The notes under the pieces were generated by a model, which was not told the origin of the DNA, did not search any database, and saw only the letters and a list, made by a program, of their open reading frames with translations. Positions 15,181 to 23,670 of a stretch of DNA of 24,057 bases are shown here, in pieces. Both the position numbers and the translations under genes were made by a program. This DNA comes from CAZDCZ01 sp964504155 (GTDB lineage Bacteria > Bacteroidota > Bacteroidia > Bacteroidales > UBA12077), in the NCBI GenBank assembly GCA_964504155.1, contig CAZDCZ010000050.1, positions 1 through 24,057 on the forward strand. Reading direction: 5' to 3'. Position 1 is the first letter of the stretch; each line of letters opens with the position of its first letter.

Positions 15181-16413
15181 CTATTTAATATCGTACTCTT
15201 TAATTTTCCTGTATAATGTTCTTTCTGAAATTCCTAATTCCTGAGCTGCATATTTTCTCTTTCCATTATGTTTCTCTAAGGCTTTTTGAATTAATTCTTT
15301 TTCTTTATCTTCTAATGATAACGATTCTTCTACAAATTCTTCGGTGTCTTCAATAGTTGAATTAGTTTTTTTTTGAAATCGTTGCTGAGAAGGGTTATTT
15401 TGATTTATTACCGGAGAAATATTTTGTTCTATATCTTGTATTAAATTCTCACTTTCTTCTTGTATATTATCTTGATTTGCTCCTTTCTGAACAATTTCGT
15501 GAACTAACTTTTTTAAATTATTCATATCGTTCTTCATATCGAACAATACTTTATAAAGAATTTCTCTTTCGCTAGAAAAAGTTTTTTCATCAATTACTCT
15601 TTTATTGTATATTGCCGGCAATTTATTTGGGTAGTAATCCGGAAGATATTTTTTCATAATATCTGCAGTTACAATTCTGTCTTTTTCGATAACAGATAAT
15701 TGTTCTGTAATATTTTTTAATTGTCGAACATTTCCCGGCCATTCGTAATTATCTAATATTCGTCGTGCTTCTTCGCTTAATTTTATTGATGGCATTCGAT
15801 ATCTTTCTGCAAAATCTGTAGCAAATTTTCTAAATAATAAATAAATATCGTCTCCTCTTTCGCGCAAAGAGGAAATTGCAATAGGTACAGTATTTAATCG
15901 ATAGTATAAATCTTCTCTGAACTTATTTTCTTCTATTGCTTTCACAAGATCGACATTTGTAGCTGCAATAACCCTAACATCAACTTTAATAACTTTTGAT
16001 GAACCAACTCTAAAGAATTCGCCGGTTTCTAAAATACGTAATAAACGTACTTGAGTAGATAATGGCAATTCTGCAACCTCGTCGAGAAATATTGTTCCTC
16101 CATCTGCAACTTCAAAATATCCCTTTCTACTTTCGTGAGCTCCTGTAAACGAACCTTTTTCGTGGCCAAATAATTCCGAATCGATAGTTCCATCGGGTAT
16201 TGCACCACAATTAACAGGAATATATTTATTATGTTTTCGTGTACTGTATGCATGTATAACTTGAGGAAACACTTCTTTTCCTGTTCCACTCTCGCCGTTT
16301 ATTAATACAGACAAATCGGTTGGTGCAACCTGACTTGCAATATCAATTGCTCGATTTAGCCCATGTGAATTACCTATTATTCCGAATCTTTGCTTTATAC
16401 TTTGCACATTCAT
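15181..16413 (-). CDS. Sigma-54-dependent activator without receiver domain (AAA+/Fis)
   Basis: This regulator drives open-complex formation by sigma-54 RNA polymerase. In 410 residues it has the AAA+ domain with Walker A GESGTGKE (40-47), the sigma-54 contact loop GSFTGA (87-92, a variant of GAFTGA), Walker B GGTIFLDE (105-112) and the NYEWPGNVRQLKN stretch (222-234). A charged Asn/Gln-rich linker follows, and then a Fis-type helix-turn-helix (about 370-410, AAQELGISERTLYRKIKEY). There is no receiver, PAS or GAF domain before the AAA+ module, so its activity must be set by level or by another protein. It precedes lptE. A TAATTTTG box at 16454-16447 is its likely promoter. No -24/-12 site is seen in the window, so its targets lie elsewhere. 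Confidence 0.92.
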   Translation of the reverse strand: MNVQSIKQRFGIIGNSHGLNRAIDIASQVAPTDLSVLINGESGTGKEVFPQVIHAYSTRKHNKYIPVNCGAIPDGTIDSELFGHEKGSFTGAHESRKGYFEVADGGTIFLDEVAELPLSTQVRLLRILETGEFFRVGSSKVIKVDVRVIAATNVDLVKAIEENKFREDLYYRLNTVPIAISSLRERGDDIYLLFRKFATDFAERYRMPSIKLSEEARRILDNYEWPGNVRQLKNITEQLSVIEKDRIVTADIMKKYLPDYYPNKLPAIYNKRVIDEKTFSSEREILYKVLFDMKNDMNNLKKLVHEIVQKGANQDNIQEESENLIQDIEQNISPVINQNNPSQQRFQKKTNSTIEDTEEFVEESLSLEDKEKELIQKALEKHNGKRKYAAQELGISERTLYRKIKEYDIK

Positions 16414-16446
16414 GATAAAACATTTTTTAACTTAAAACATATATGA

Positions 16447-16454
16447 CAAAATTA
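16447..16454 (-). promoter_or_regulatory. Probable -7 box for the sigma-54 activator operon
   Basis: On the minus strand TAATTTTG fits TAnnTTTG, 33 bases before the ATG at 16413. The rest of the 310-base divergent region towards kdsB (16414-16723) is AT-rich and shows nothing else I can support; towards kdsB only a weak TAGATTTC at about 16710 is seen. Confidence 0.45.
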
Positions 16455-16723
16455 TAACAATAATTTGTTTTTAGCTATATTAAAGGAAATATTATCTGAC
16501 ATAACGTCATTAAATAATATTATAAGTTATAGATATCCATATTATTTTTCTGCATTAAAACATTTTTACTAATATTGTATTTTATAATAACTTGTTGATG
16601 TTTTATAAGTGGCTGATAACCAGAATAAAACAAATTTTGCGTTTTTCAAAGTTATTTATTACAAGACCTGATAGATTTAAAAAAATTACTGAGCACTTAA
16701 TTTTTAATAATAGATTTCTGTTT

Positions 16724-17488
16724 ATGAATATTATTGGAATAATTCCGGCTAGATACGAATCGAGTAGATTTCCCGGCAAGCCTCTTGCTAAAATCGGCAA
16801 CAAATCGATGATACAAAAAGTTTATGAGCAGTGTACTAAAGCTTTGAAAATTGTTTATGTTGCCACTGATGACGCTAGAATTGAAAATGAAGTAAACAGA
16901 TTTGGAGGCAATGTAATTTTCACAAAATCGATACATCAAAGCGGTACCGATAGAATTGCCGAAGCAGTTAATAAAATTGAAGCTTCTTTAAACAAAGAAT
17001 TTGATATAGTAATAAATATACAAGGCGACGAACCATTTATAAATCATCAACAAATTAAAGAAATATCATCATGTTTTAACGATAAAGACACAGAAATAGC
17101 TACTCTTGTAAAAAAAATTGATGTTAATGAGGATATTTTCAATCCAAACAAACCAAAAGTAATCTTTACTAAAAACAATTATGCTATATATTTTAGTCGC
17201 AGTCCTATTCCGTATGTACAAAACTATACTAAAGATATTTGGCACAAAAATCACACATACTATAAACATATTGGAATGTATGCTTATAAAAAAGATGTTT
17301 TAAACAAAATTACTAATTTGCCACAATCATCACTCGAACTAGCCGAATCGCTCGAACAAAACCGATGGATTGAAAACGGATATAAAATTAAAATTGCACG
17401 TACAAATATTGAAAGTTTTGGAATCGATACTCCCGAAGATTTAGAAAAAGCAATAAAGCTATATAACAAAAGTATTAATAAACAATGA
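16724..17488 (+). CDS. kdsB: 3-deoxy-manno-octulosonate cytidylyltransferase (CMP-KDO synthetase)
   Basis: KdsB activates KDO with CTP for the inner core of LPS, in the cytoplasm. The 254-residue product begins MNIIGIIPARYESSRFPGKP, the nucleotide-binding signature of the family. It carries VNIQGDEPFI with the Mg-binding Asp, YFSRSPIPY, HIGMYAYKKD, and LELAESLEQNRWIENGYKI near the end. The open frame extends 44 codons upstream to 16592, but that part has no family similarity and KdsB proteins start directly at the IPAR motif, so I use the ATG at 16724. It shares LPS biogenesis with the lptE cluster read in the opposite direction across the divergent gap. Confidence 0.95.
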   Translation: MNIIGIIPARYESSRFPGKPLAKIGNKSMIQKVYEQCTKALKIVYVATDDARIENEVNRFGGNVIFTKSIHQSGTDRIAEAVNKIEASLNKEFDIVINIQGDEPFINHQQIKEISSCFNDKDTEIATLVKKIDVNEDIFNPNKPKVIFTKNNYAIYFSRSPIPYVQNYTKDIWHKNHTYYKHIGMYAYKKDVLNKITNLPQSSLELAESLEQNRWIENGYKIKIARTNIESFGIDTPEDLEKAIKLYNKSINKQ

Positions 17489-17553
17489 AATAAAATATTA
17501 AACTATATTAAAAACATTATAAAAAGTAATTAGCAAATAGTAATTATTTTCAT

Positions 17554-17561
17554 TATATTTG
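17554..17561 (+). promoter_or_regulatory. Probable -7 box of the lamin-tail protein gene
   Basis: TATATTTG fits TAnnTTTG exactly and lies 41 bases before the ATG at 17603. No -33 TTTG is seen. Confidence 0.45.
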
Positions 17562-17602
17562 AAACCCTTTTTTAAATACAATATTTTATAAAACATACAA
17601 TT

Positions 17603-18682
17603 ATGAAAAAACTTTTACTCTTAATTCTTGTTCTATCAACATCTTCAATATTATTTGGTCAGAAAACATTATTTTTCTCCGAGTATATTGATGGCAGTGG
17701 AAATAATAAAGCACTGGAAATATATAATCCAACGGACAATACCGTTGATCTTTCCGATTATTATGTTGTTCGATTCAGTAATGGAGAAAAATATCCGACA
17801 TCGGGAAGTGCATTAACTACAAGCGGTGGTTATTTACATCTTCAAGGCATGTTAGCAGCAGGCGAATGCTGGGTAATTGTTAACGGTCAGACAGAAACAA
17901 ACGAGTTCTCTCCTGCCTGTTCTCCTGAATTGCAAGCCCTTGCCGATCAACTCGATGGCAATTATCCTGCTCCTACATATATGAACGGGAACGATGCTAT
18001 TGCTTTATTAAAATCAACTGATGGAGAAAATTTTACTCCTATTGATTTATTAGGTGAAATTGGTTTATTAAGTGTAATGGAAGATGCTACAGGTTGGTCG
18101 AACATTAAAGACACTGCAGTAACATACAATTCGGGTGAAGGCGTAATGGTAACATCTACAATTACCGATTATGTTGTAAAAGGAAGCGACGATACAGGAA
18201 CGGCAAATTATGGCCCATATTGGATGGCTTGGACAAAAGACCACACCTTAATTAGAAACCCTGATGTATCATCAGGAGTTACAGATAATCCTCATCCATT
18301 TAATGTAACAGCAGAATGGGATACTATTCCTTCTGTTTGGCAAGGCGACTCAATGTGGGTACATGTTGATATCTGGACTAATCTTGGAACTCATACTTAT
18401 ACAGGTTCTAGCAACGGATTTTTCGACACAAAAATAATCGACCAAAAAGTAAGCATTTCTCCAAACCCTGTTATTAACAATCATTTCGAAATTAGATCGA
18501 ATGATAATAAAATAAATTCTGTAGAGATATTTAATATTATTGGACAAACAATATTCAGAAAAAGCGATGAACTAAGTAATACTTATTTAATTAATCTTAA
18601 TACTCCCGAAAAAGGAATTTATTTAGTTAAAATTAATTTTGAAAACAACAACTCTTTAGTTAAAAAAATAGTAATTAAGTAA
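17603..18682 (+). CDS. Secreted lamin-tail-domain protein with T9SS sorting tail
   Basis: The 359-residue product has a Sec signal peptide (MKKLLLLILVLSTSSILFGQ, cleaved near residue 20). An Ig-like lamin tail domain follows (about 22-120: LFFSEYIDGSGNNKALEIYN, PTDNTVDLSDYYVVRFSNG). A region of about 120 residues with WMAWTKDHTLIRNP completes the same fold. The C-terminus (about 285-359: VSISPNPVINNHFEIRS, VEIFNIIGQ, GIYLVKINFENNNSLVKKIVI) is a type A T9SS sorting domain. It is therefore exported and then secreted or anchored on the cell surface. No nuclease or other catalytic domain is present, so a binding or adhesion role is likely but unproved. A strong hairpin terminator follows, separating it from the TonB receptor. 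Confidence 0.85.
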   Translation: MKKLLLLILVLSTSSILFGQKTLFFSEYIDGSGNNKALEIYNPTDNTVDLSDYYVVRFSNGEKYPTSGSALTTSGGYLHLQGMLAAGECWVIVNGQTETNEFSPACSPELQALADQLDGNYPAPTYMNGNDAIALLKSTDGENFTPIDLLGEIGLLSVMEDATGWSNIKDTAVTYNSGEGVMVTSTITDYVVKGSDDTGTANYGPYWMAWTKDHTLIRNPDVSSGVTDNPHPFNVTAEWDTIPSVWQGDSMWVHVDIWTNLGTHTYTGSSNGFFDTKIIDQKVSISPNPVINNHFEIRSNDNKINSVEIFNIIGQTIFRKSDELSNTYLINLNTPEKGIYLVKINFENNNSLVKKIVIK

Positions 18683-18700
18683 TTACATTCGATATAATAA

Positions 18701-18742
18701 AAAAAAGCATATGAAAAACATTTTTTCAAATGCTTTTTTTTT
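18701..18742 (+). terminator. Terminator of the lamin-tail protein gene
   Basis: The arms AAGCATATGAAAAA (18705-18718) and TTTTTCAAATGCTT (18722-18735) pair with one mismatch around a 3-base loop and a T-run follows. The A-run on the other side makes it potentially bidirectional. Confidence 0.8.
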
Positions 18743-18767
18743 CTAAAATACATTAAGATACAAACAC

Positions 18768-21512
18768 ATGAAAAAAATAATATTTCTTTTAGCCATAGTT
18801 CTTGCAGGCTTTACTGCAAGCGCTCAACAATTTTTTGTTAGAGGAGTTATTAAAGATTCCGAAACCGAAGAAACACTCATAGGAGCAAATGTTCTTTATA
18901 GCGTAGGAAAAGGCACAATAACCGATTTCGATGGAAAATTTAGTTTACAATTAGAAAACGGAGAATATAAAATAACAGCTTCTTATGTTGGATACCAATC
19001 GCAAACCAAAACTATTAAAATTCAAAACAAGAACATTTTTGTAAATTTCTTGTTACAATCGCAAACCATAGACGAAGTAATAGTTGTAGCAGATGTAGCC
19101 CGTTCGCGTGAGACACCTGTAGCATTTACGAATGTTCTACCAATAAAGATTAAAGAAGAATTAGCCGGAAAAGATTTACCTATGGTTTTAAACTCGACAC
19201 CCGGAGTTTATGCTACCCAGCAAGGTGGTGGCGATGGCGATGCCAGAATTACTATTAGAGGATTCAGTCAACGTAATGTTGCTGTTATGATAGACGGAAT
19301 ACCTGTAAACGATATGGAAAACGGTTGGGTTTACTGGTCGAACTGGTTTGGACTTGATGCTATAACTCGATCGATGCAGGTACAAAGAGGATTAGGTGCT
19401 TCGAAACTTGCTCTGCCATCAGTTGGTGGTACTATGAATATTCTTACTAAAGGAATTGAAACAAAGCGTGAAACAACTATAAAACAATCGGTTGACTATT
19501 TCGGAAAATTACAAACTACTGTTGGGTTTTCTTCAGGACCTTTAGATAAAGGATGGGGATTTACCTTAGCAGGCTCGTATAAAAAAGGAGAATCTTATGT
19601 TGACGAAACAGGATCGGAAGGATGGTTCTATTATGCTAAAGTTGATAAACGTTGGGGCGACCACATTACAAGTGCAACAGCTTTTGGTGCTCCGCAAGAA
19701 CACGACCAAAGAGCATACAAAAGATCTATTGCAGCTTACGATTTAGATTATGCCCGCGAACAAGGTATTGATGTTGATACAAAAGATGAATCTGGAGATT
19801 ATATCTATCGCCCAAATGTAAATGATATGGGTGTTGGCTATAATTATCATTGGGGATATATTACAAAAGACAGATATAATGCCAATGCACGACCAGAAGT
19901 ATTAAACAGCAAAGTCAACAAATATCACAAACCACAATTTAGTATTAGAGACTCGTGGCATGTAAACGACAAACTATTTATTTCTAACATTCTATATCTT
20001 TCTATAGGAAAAGGTGGCGGAATAGGTCCACGACATAGCATAAAAAATAATCAATTAATTACCGATCCTTCAAATCCGGGATACGGACAAATAGATTGGC
20101 AAGCAATATACGATGCCAATACAAAATATTCTCAAGGTCCGTTCGACCCAAGCCCTGTTCCTCCAACAAATCCGGAGTATAGTAATTCGTTGTACTATTC
20201 GTCTAATTATCTTACTATGCAACATAACGAACATTTCTGGTATGGCTACCTATCTTCGTTCGACTATCAATTAACTTCAAAAATTCAAGTTTCGGGAGGA
20301 ATCGATATGCGTTCGTACACCGGGTCGCATTATATGCAAGTTGAAGATTTATTAGGAGGTGATTATTGTATAGATAAAGATGATACAAGATTAGATTACA
20401 TGGCCGACTCATCGTTAGCAATGAAAACCAAAGGCGACAAAATATACTACAACTATAATGGTTATGTAAAATATGGTGGATTATTCGGACAAATTGAATA
20501 CAAAAGCAATAATCTCAGTACATTCCTAAATTTAAGTACTGCCCGTTCGGGTTATATGAAAAAAGATTTCTTTAAAGCAACAAAATCGGATTGGAAATGG
20601 AAACCGAGTTTCACAATTAAAGGTGGTGCGAATTTGAATATTTCTGAACACTCTAACATATTTGCTAATCTTGGATATTTATCGAAAACTCGTGCATTCA
20701 AATACTTTTATAAAGGCTATACTACAAATTTCCAGGATAATACCGATAACGAAATTGTTAAAGCTATAGAATTTGGTTACCACTATGCATCGCCAAAATT
20801 TTCGGGAAATTTGAATACTTATTATACAATATGGGAAAACAAACCAACTAATCAGGTAAAAGGTAAGGCCATTGACCCAATTACCGGAAGCCTTGAAGAT
20901 ACTTATGGCGATATTCCCGGAATGGATGCCAGACACATGGGCGTTGAACTCGATTTTGTTTATAAAATATTACATAACCTTGAATTTCAAGGATTATTAT
21001 CACTGGGAGACTGGATTTGGGATAAAAAAATCGAAGGTCTTCAAATGTATTTTAAAGAAACTAACACTGAAGCAAATACTATAGATTTCGATGCTACAGG
21101 AATTCATGTTGGCGATGCAGCTCAATCGCAATTAGGAGCCAGCGTAAGATACGAACCAATTAAAGGTCTTTATTTTAATGCTCGTACAACATACTTCGCA
21201 AGATATTATGCCGACTTTAACCCCGAAAGCACAACCGATGCAGAAGGAAACCCTGTAGAACCTTGGATAATGCCGAATTATAATTTAATTGATTTTCATA
21301 CAGGTTATAGATTTCATCTGAATCCTATAGACAAGGTTACTTTCAATCTTCGATTAAGTGTTACAAATATTTTAAACACTACTTATATCTCTGATGCTAA
21401 AAATAACAGCTCGTATATACAAAATCAATATCAAGATTTTGATGCTAAATCGGCTGAAGTATTTTTTGGAGCACCACGAAGATTTATCTTATCGCTTGCT
21501 ATGAAATTTTAA
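18768..21512 (+). CDS. TonB-dependent outer-membrane receptor with CarboxypepD_reg-like domain
   Basis: The 914-residue protein has a signal peptide (MKKIIFLLAIVLAGFTASAQ). A carboxypeptidase-regulatory-like beta domain follows (about 24-95: VRGVIKDSETEETLIGANVL, YVGYQSQTKTIKI), then the plug (about 110-230: ITIRGFSQRNVAVMIDGIPV, MQVQRGLGASKLALPSVGGT, MNILTKG). The rest is a 22-strand barrel rich in aromatic residues and ends in LSLAMKF, with the C-terminal Phe of outer-membrane barrels. It imports a ligand with TonB energy. No SusD-like lipoprotein follows, so this is not a classical polysaccharide locus; the ligand is unknown. A B12, siderophore or peptide substrate cannot be separated by sequence. 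The palindromic element at 21533-21658 follows it. Confidence 0.92.
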   Translation: MKKIIFLLAIVLAGFTASAQQFFVRGVIKDSETEETLIGANVLYSVGKGTITDFDGKFSLQLENGEYKITASYVGYQSQTKTIKIQNKNIFVNFLLQSQTIDEVIVVADVARSRETPVAFTNVLPIKIKEELAGKDLPMVLNSTPGVYATQQGGGDGDARITIRGFSQRNVAVMIDGIPVNDMENGWVYWSNWFGLDAITRSMQVQRGLGASKLALPSVGGTMNILTKGIETKRETTIKQSVDYFGKLQTTVGFSSGPLDKGWGFTLAGSYKKGESYVDETGSEGWFYYAKVDKRWGDHITSATAFGAPQEHDQRAYKRSIAAYDLDYAREQGIDVDTKDESGDYIYRPNVNDMGVGYNYHWGYITKDRYNANARPEVLNSKVNKYHKPQFSIRDSWHVNDKLFISNILYLSIGKGGGIGPRHSIKNNQLITDPSNPGYGQIDWQAIYDANTKYSQGPFDPSPVPPTNPEYSNSLYYSSNYLTMQHNEHFWYGYLSSFDYQLTSKIQVSGGIDMRSYTGSHYMQVEDLLGGDYCIDKDDTRLDYMADSSLAMKTKGDKIYYNYNGYVKYGGLFGQIEYKSNNLSTFLNLSTARSGYMKKDFFKATKSDWKWKPSFTIKGGANLNISEHSNIFANLGYLSKTRAFKYFYKGYTTNFQDNTDNEIVKAIEFGYHYASPKFSGNLNTYYTIWENKPTNQVKGKAIDPITGSLEDTYGDIPGMDARHMGVELDFVYKILHNLEFQGLLSLGDWIWDKKIEGLQMYFKETNTEANTIDFDATGIHVGDAAQSQLGASVRYEPIKGLYFNARTTYFARYYADFNPESTTDAEGNPVEPWIMPNYNLIDFHTGYRFHLNPIDKVTFNLRLSVTNILNTTYISDAKNNSSYIQNQYQDFDAKSAEVFFGAPRRFILSLAMKF

Positions 21513-21532
21513 TATTAAACAAATATTTACTT

Positions 21533-21662
21533 AAAGATGGTGTCTAAAAAGTTCATTCTAAAGGAAGTCGAAGAATCTATTAGTTTGAAAATGAGATATT
21601 TCGACAAGCTCAATATGACATAAATAGGTTGAAACTTTGCTTTTTAGACACCATCTTTTTTT
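21533..21662. repeat. Palindromic intergenic repeat (MITE-like), also a likely terminator
   Basis: Perfect 19-base arms (21533-21551, aaagatggtgtctaaaaag, and 21640-21658, its complement) enclose 88 bases and are followed by a T-run. Inside is a second, imperfect palindrome: 21553-21578 (agtcgaagaatct core) against 21594-21620 (agatatttcgacaagctcaa). The inner sequence resembles the GTCATTCTGA...GTCGAAGAATCT repeat that I recall from many Bacteroidota intergenic regions. No coding frame lies inside. It can also end both the TonB-receptor transcript and the facing GSCFA transcript. Confidence 0.75.
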
Positions 21663-21701
21663 ATTCTTTTTGTACTTTTACGAAATACCCGTGTTATTTT
21701 A

Positions 21702-22694
21702 TTATTTTGCAATTAGTTTTTCGGTAAAATAGTCAATTTCTTCGGCAAAATCTAAAAACGGATTTTCCGATTTAAGTTGTTTTATTTCTATAAGTTGTTT
21801 AGCAAGGAATTTCTGATGACTTTTTGATTTTTCGTTAAAAGGTCGATGATTTCTAGCATTTGCAATTTTGCTAATATCTTTCATTAAAGCTGTTGTGGAA
21901 TTATCGAAATACCTATCGGAAAATTTATTCCAGATATAATCAACTGCAACTTTATTAGGATGAAGCATGTCTTCTTCATAAAATCTATAATCTCTTAAAT
22001 CGTCCATCATAATTTCGTAGGAGGGGAAATATTCTATATTACTAAATTTATTTATTAATGCTTGAATTGCAATAATTAATGTCGATTTACTTATTTGGTT
22101 TTGCACAGCACCATCTTTCCAATGACGAACCGGACTAACTGTGAATATTATCTTTAAATCGGGATTAAGTTCTTTAAGTTTTACTATCAAACTCTCGTAA
22201 TCGGCAACAACACTATCGAGTTCTAATTTTTCTCTTTGAAATGCTTTAGCAGGAATTTTATGACAATTAGATACTATTTTTCCCGATTCTTTAAATTTAT
22301 ACGCCCATGCAGTACCCCAAGTAATAACAAGATAATCGAGATTTTCGAAGTACTTATACGAATCTTTTAGTTTTCTATTAATCTTTTCCTGACATTTATC
22401 GGCATCGATATCAGAAAACGAAGTATCGTGATAAAAACTAAGCCATGAATCGTTAAAATTATATAAATCGTTTTTTCTAAATTCTTTTTTTTCTAATAAT
22501 ATATCAATAGCATTTTTTACCGATACAGGATTATACAATACACCAAAAGGATTAATATCAACCGAGAATTTATTTTCGAACAATTTATTCCCAACATTCT
22601 CGGTAAAACAAGATCCAAGAAATAAAGTTCTTGATTGGTGATTTATTCTATTTTCAGATGGGGATAATTCAATATTTGTTCGAAAGATATTCAT
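21702..22694 (-). CDS. GSCFA-domain protein (SGNH-hydrolase-like)
   Basis: The 330-residue product carries the family-naming motif LGSCFTENVG (GSCFT, 27-31) near the start. It continues with VDINPFGVLYNPVSVKNAID, LVITWGTAWAYKFKESGKIV with NCHKIPAKAF, IIFTVSPVRHWKDG, and EDMLHPNKVAVDYIW near the end. GSCFA proteins share the SGNH/GDSL layout in which the Ser of GS and the Asp/His of DxxHPN would be catalytic; here S28 and the D-x-L-H-P-N motif are present. The natural substrate of the family is not established. There is no signal peptide, so it is predicted cytoplasmic. It lies 76 bases behind the alpha/beta hydrolase in the same direction and may be co-transcribed. Confidence 0.85.
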   Translation of the reverse strand: MNIFRTNIELSPSENRINHQSRTLFLGSCFTENVGNKLFENKFSVDINPFGVLYNPVSVKNAIDILLEKKEFRKNDLYNFNDSWLSFYHDTSFSDIDADKCQEKINRKLKDSYKYFENLDYLVITWGTAWAYKFKESGKIVSNCHKIPAKAFQREKLELDSVVADYESLIVKLKELNPDLKIIFTVSPVRHWKDGAVQNQISKSTLIIAIQALINKFSNIEYFPSYEIMMDDLRDYRFYEEDMLHPNKVAVDYIWNKFSDRYFDNSTTALMKDISKIANARNHRPFNEKSKSHQKFLAKQLIEIKQLKSENPFLDFAEEIDYFTEKLIAK

Positions 22695-22770
22695 TTTAAG
22701 ATATTCTGAGTTTTAACAATGCTAATTTAACTCATTTTATTAATACAAAATAGAATCAACAAATTTGCGA

Positions 22771-23604
22771 TTATTTTTCTATCCACGATATTAAATATTC
22801 GAATATTTCATCGTTAATAAGTTCGTTATGTAATTCGTGATACATATCGGGCCATTCTTTAAACGATATTAATTTATTCGTTTTTGTATCTTTTTCGTAT
22901 AATTTTTTACTTGCTTTAAACGAGGTAATCTTGTCGCCTGAGCCATGCATCAAAAGCATTGGAATATTAAGTTTATTGATTTCTTCAAGAGGCTTCGATC
23001 CATATTTCATTGTAGAAAAAAGAAGCTCTAAAGAGATTTTATTGTGAACTAATGGATCTTCTTTATATAAACGAACAACTTCTTTATTGTGCGATAATGC
23101 ATTAATATCGAGATTTGATTTACTAATTATTCCCGGAGAAATTTTATACATTATTCTGGCAAAAAACATCAAAAGTGCTGATGGTTTGAAAGCTAAAGAA
23201 TACCAAGGAGATGTAGCTATCAACTTTTTAATTATAGGTTTTCTTTCTAAATAATAATTTGTTACAATATTACCACCTAAACTATGACCGTATAAAAGAT
23301 GTGGAATATCGGAATATTCATTTTTCGAATTTTCTAATAATACATCAACATCGTTAAACAAGTCTGAAAAATTCTTTATATATCCTCTCTTACCTTCAGA
23401 TTTACCATGCCCACGATAATCAATAGCAAATACAGCATATCCTTTATCGACAAATCTCTTTGCCCAATTCGAAAATCTTCCCGAATACTCTCCAAAACCA
23501 TGAATTATATTTATTACGGCTTTAGGCTTTTCATCAGGTTCCCAAGATTGTCCGAATAAACCCAATCCATCACACGCTCGCCAACTATACTCTTTCCTTT
23601 TCAT
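22771..23604 (-). CDS. Alpha/beta hydrolase, monoacylglycerol-lipase-like (S33 family)
   Basis: The product is 277 residues from the chosen start. It has the oxyanion segment IIHGFGEYSGR, the AIDYRGHGKSEGKRGYI stretch and the nucleophile elbow GHSLGG (Ser108). It also has LLMHGSGDKIT (Asp224) and the catalytic His in WPDMYHELHNE (His256). This is the pattern of monoacylglycerol lipases and lysophospholipases. The open frame reaches an ATG at 23670, but a TACCTTCG box (23654-23647) lies inside that extension and homologues begin close to MKRKEYSWRACDG, so I use 23604. No signal peptide is seen. The gene leads a probable two-gene unit with the GSCFA gene. The lipid substrate is not known. Confidence 0.88.
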   Translation of the reverse strand: MKRKEYSWRACDGLGLFGQSWEPDEKPKAVINIIHGFGEYSGRFSNWAKRFVDKGYAVFAIDYRGHGKSEGKRGYIKNFSDLFNDVDVLLENSKNEYSDIPHLLYGHSLGGNIVTNYYLERKPIIKKLIATSPWYSLAFKPSALLMFFARIMYKISPGIISKSNLDINALSHNKEVVRLYKEDPLVHNKISLELLFSTMKYGSKPLEEINKLNIPMLLMHGSGDKITSFKASKKLYEKDTKTNKLISFKEWPDMYHELHNELINDEIFEYLISWIEK

Positions 23605-23646
23605 TAATTTTATACTTATGTATTTTGTATTATTTTTTTTGAATAT

Positions 23647-23654
23647 CGAAGGTA
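23647..23654 (-). promoter_or_regulatory. Possible -7 box for the hydrolase gene
   Basis: On the minus strand TACCTTCG differs from TAnnTTTG at one base and lies 42 bases before the ATG at 23604. It supports the shorter start. Confidence 0.3.
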
Positions 23655-23670
23655 CAACAAATAATTTCAA

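Noticed and set aside
16592..16723. A 44-codon N-terminal extension of KdsB
   Set aside because: KdsB proteins begin at the IPAR nucleotide-binding motif; the extension has no family similarity and looks like translated intergenic sequence.
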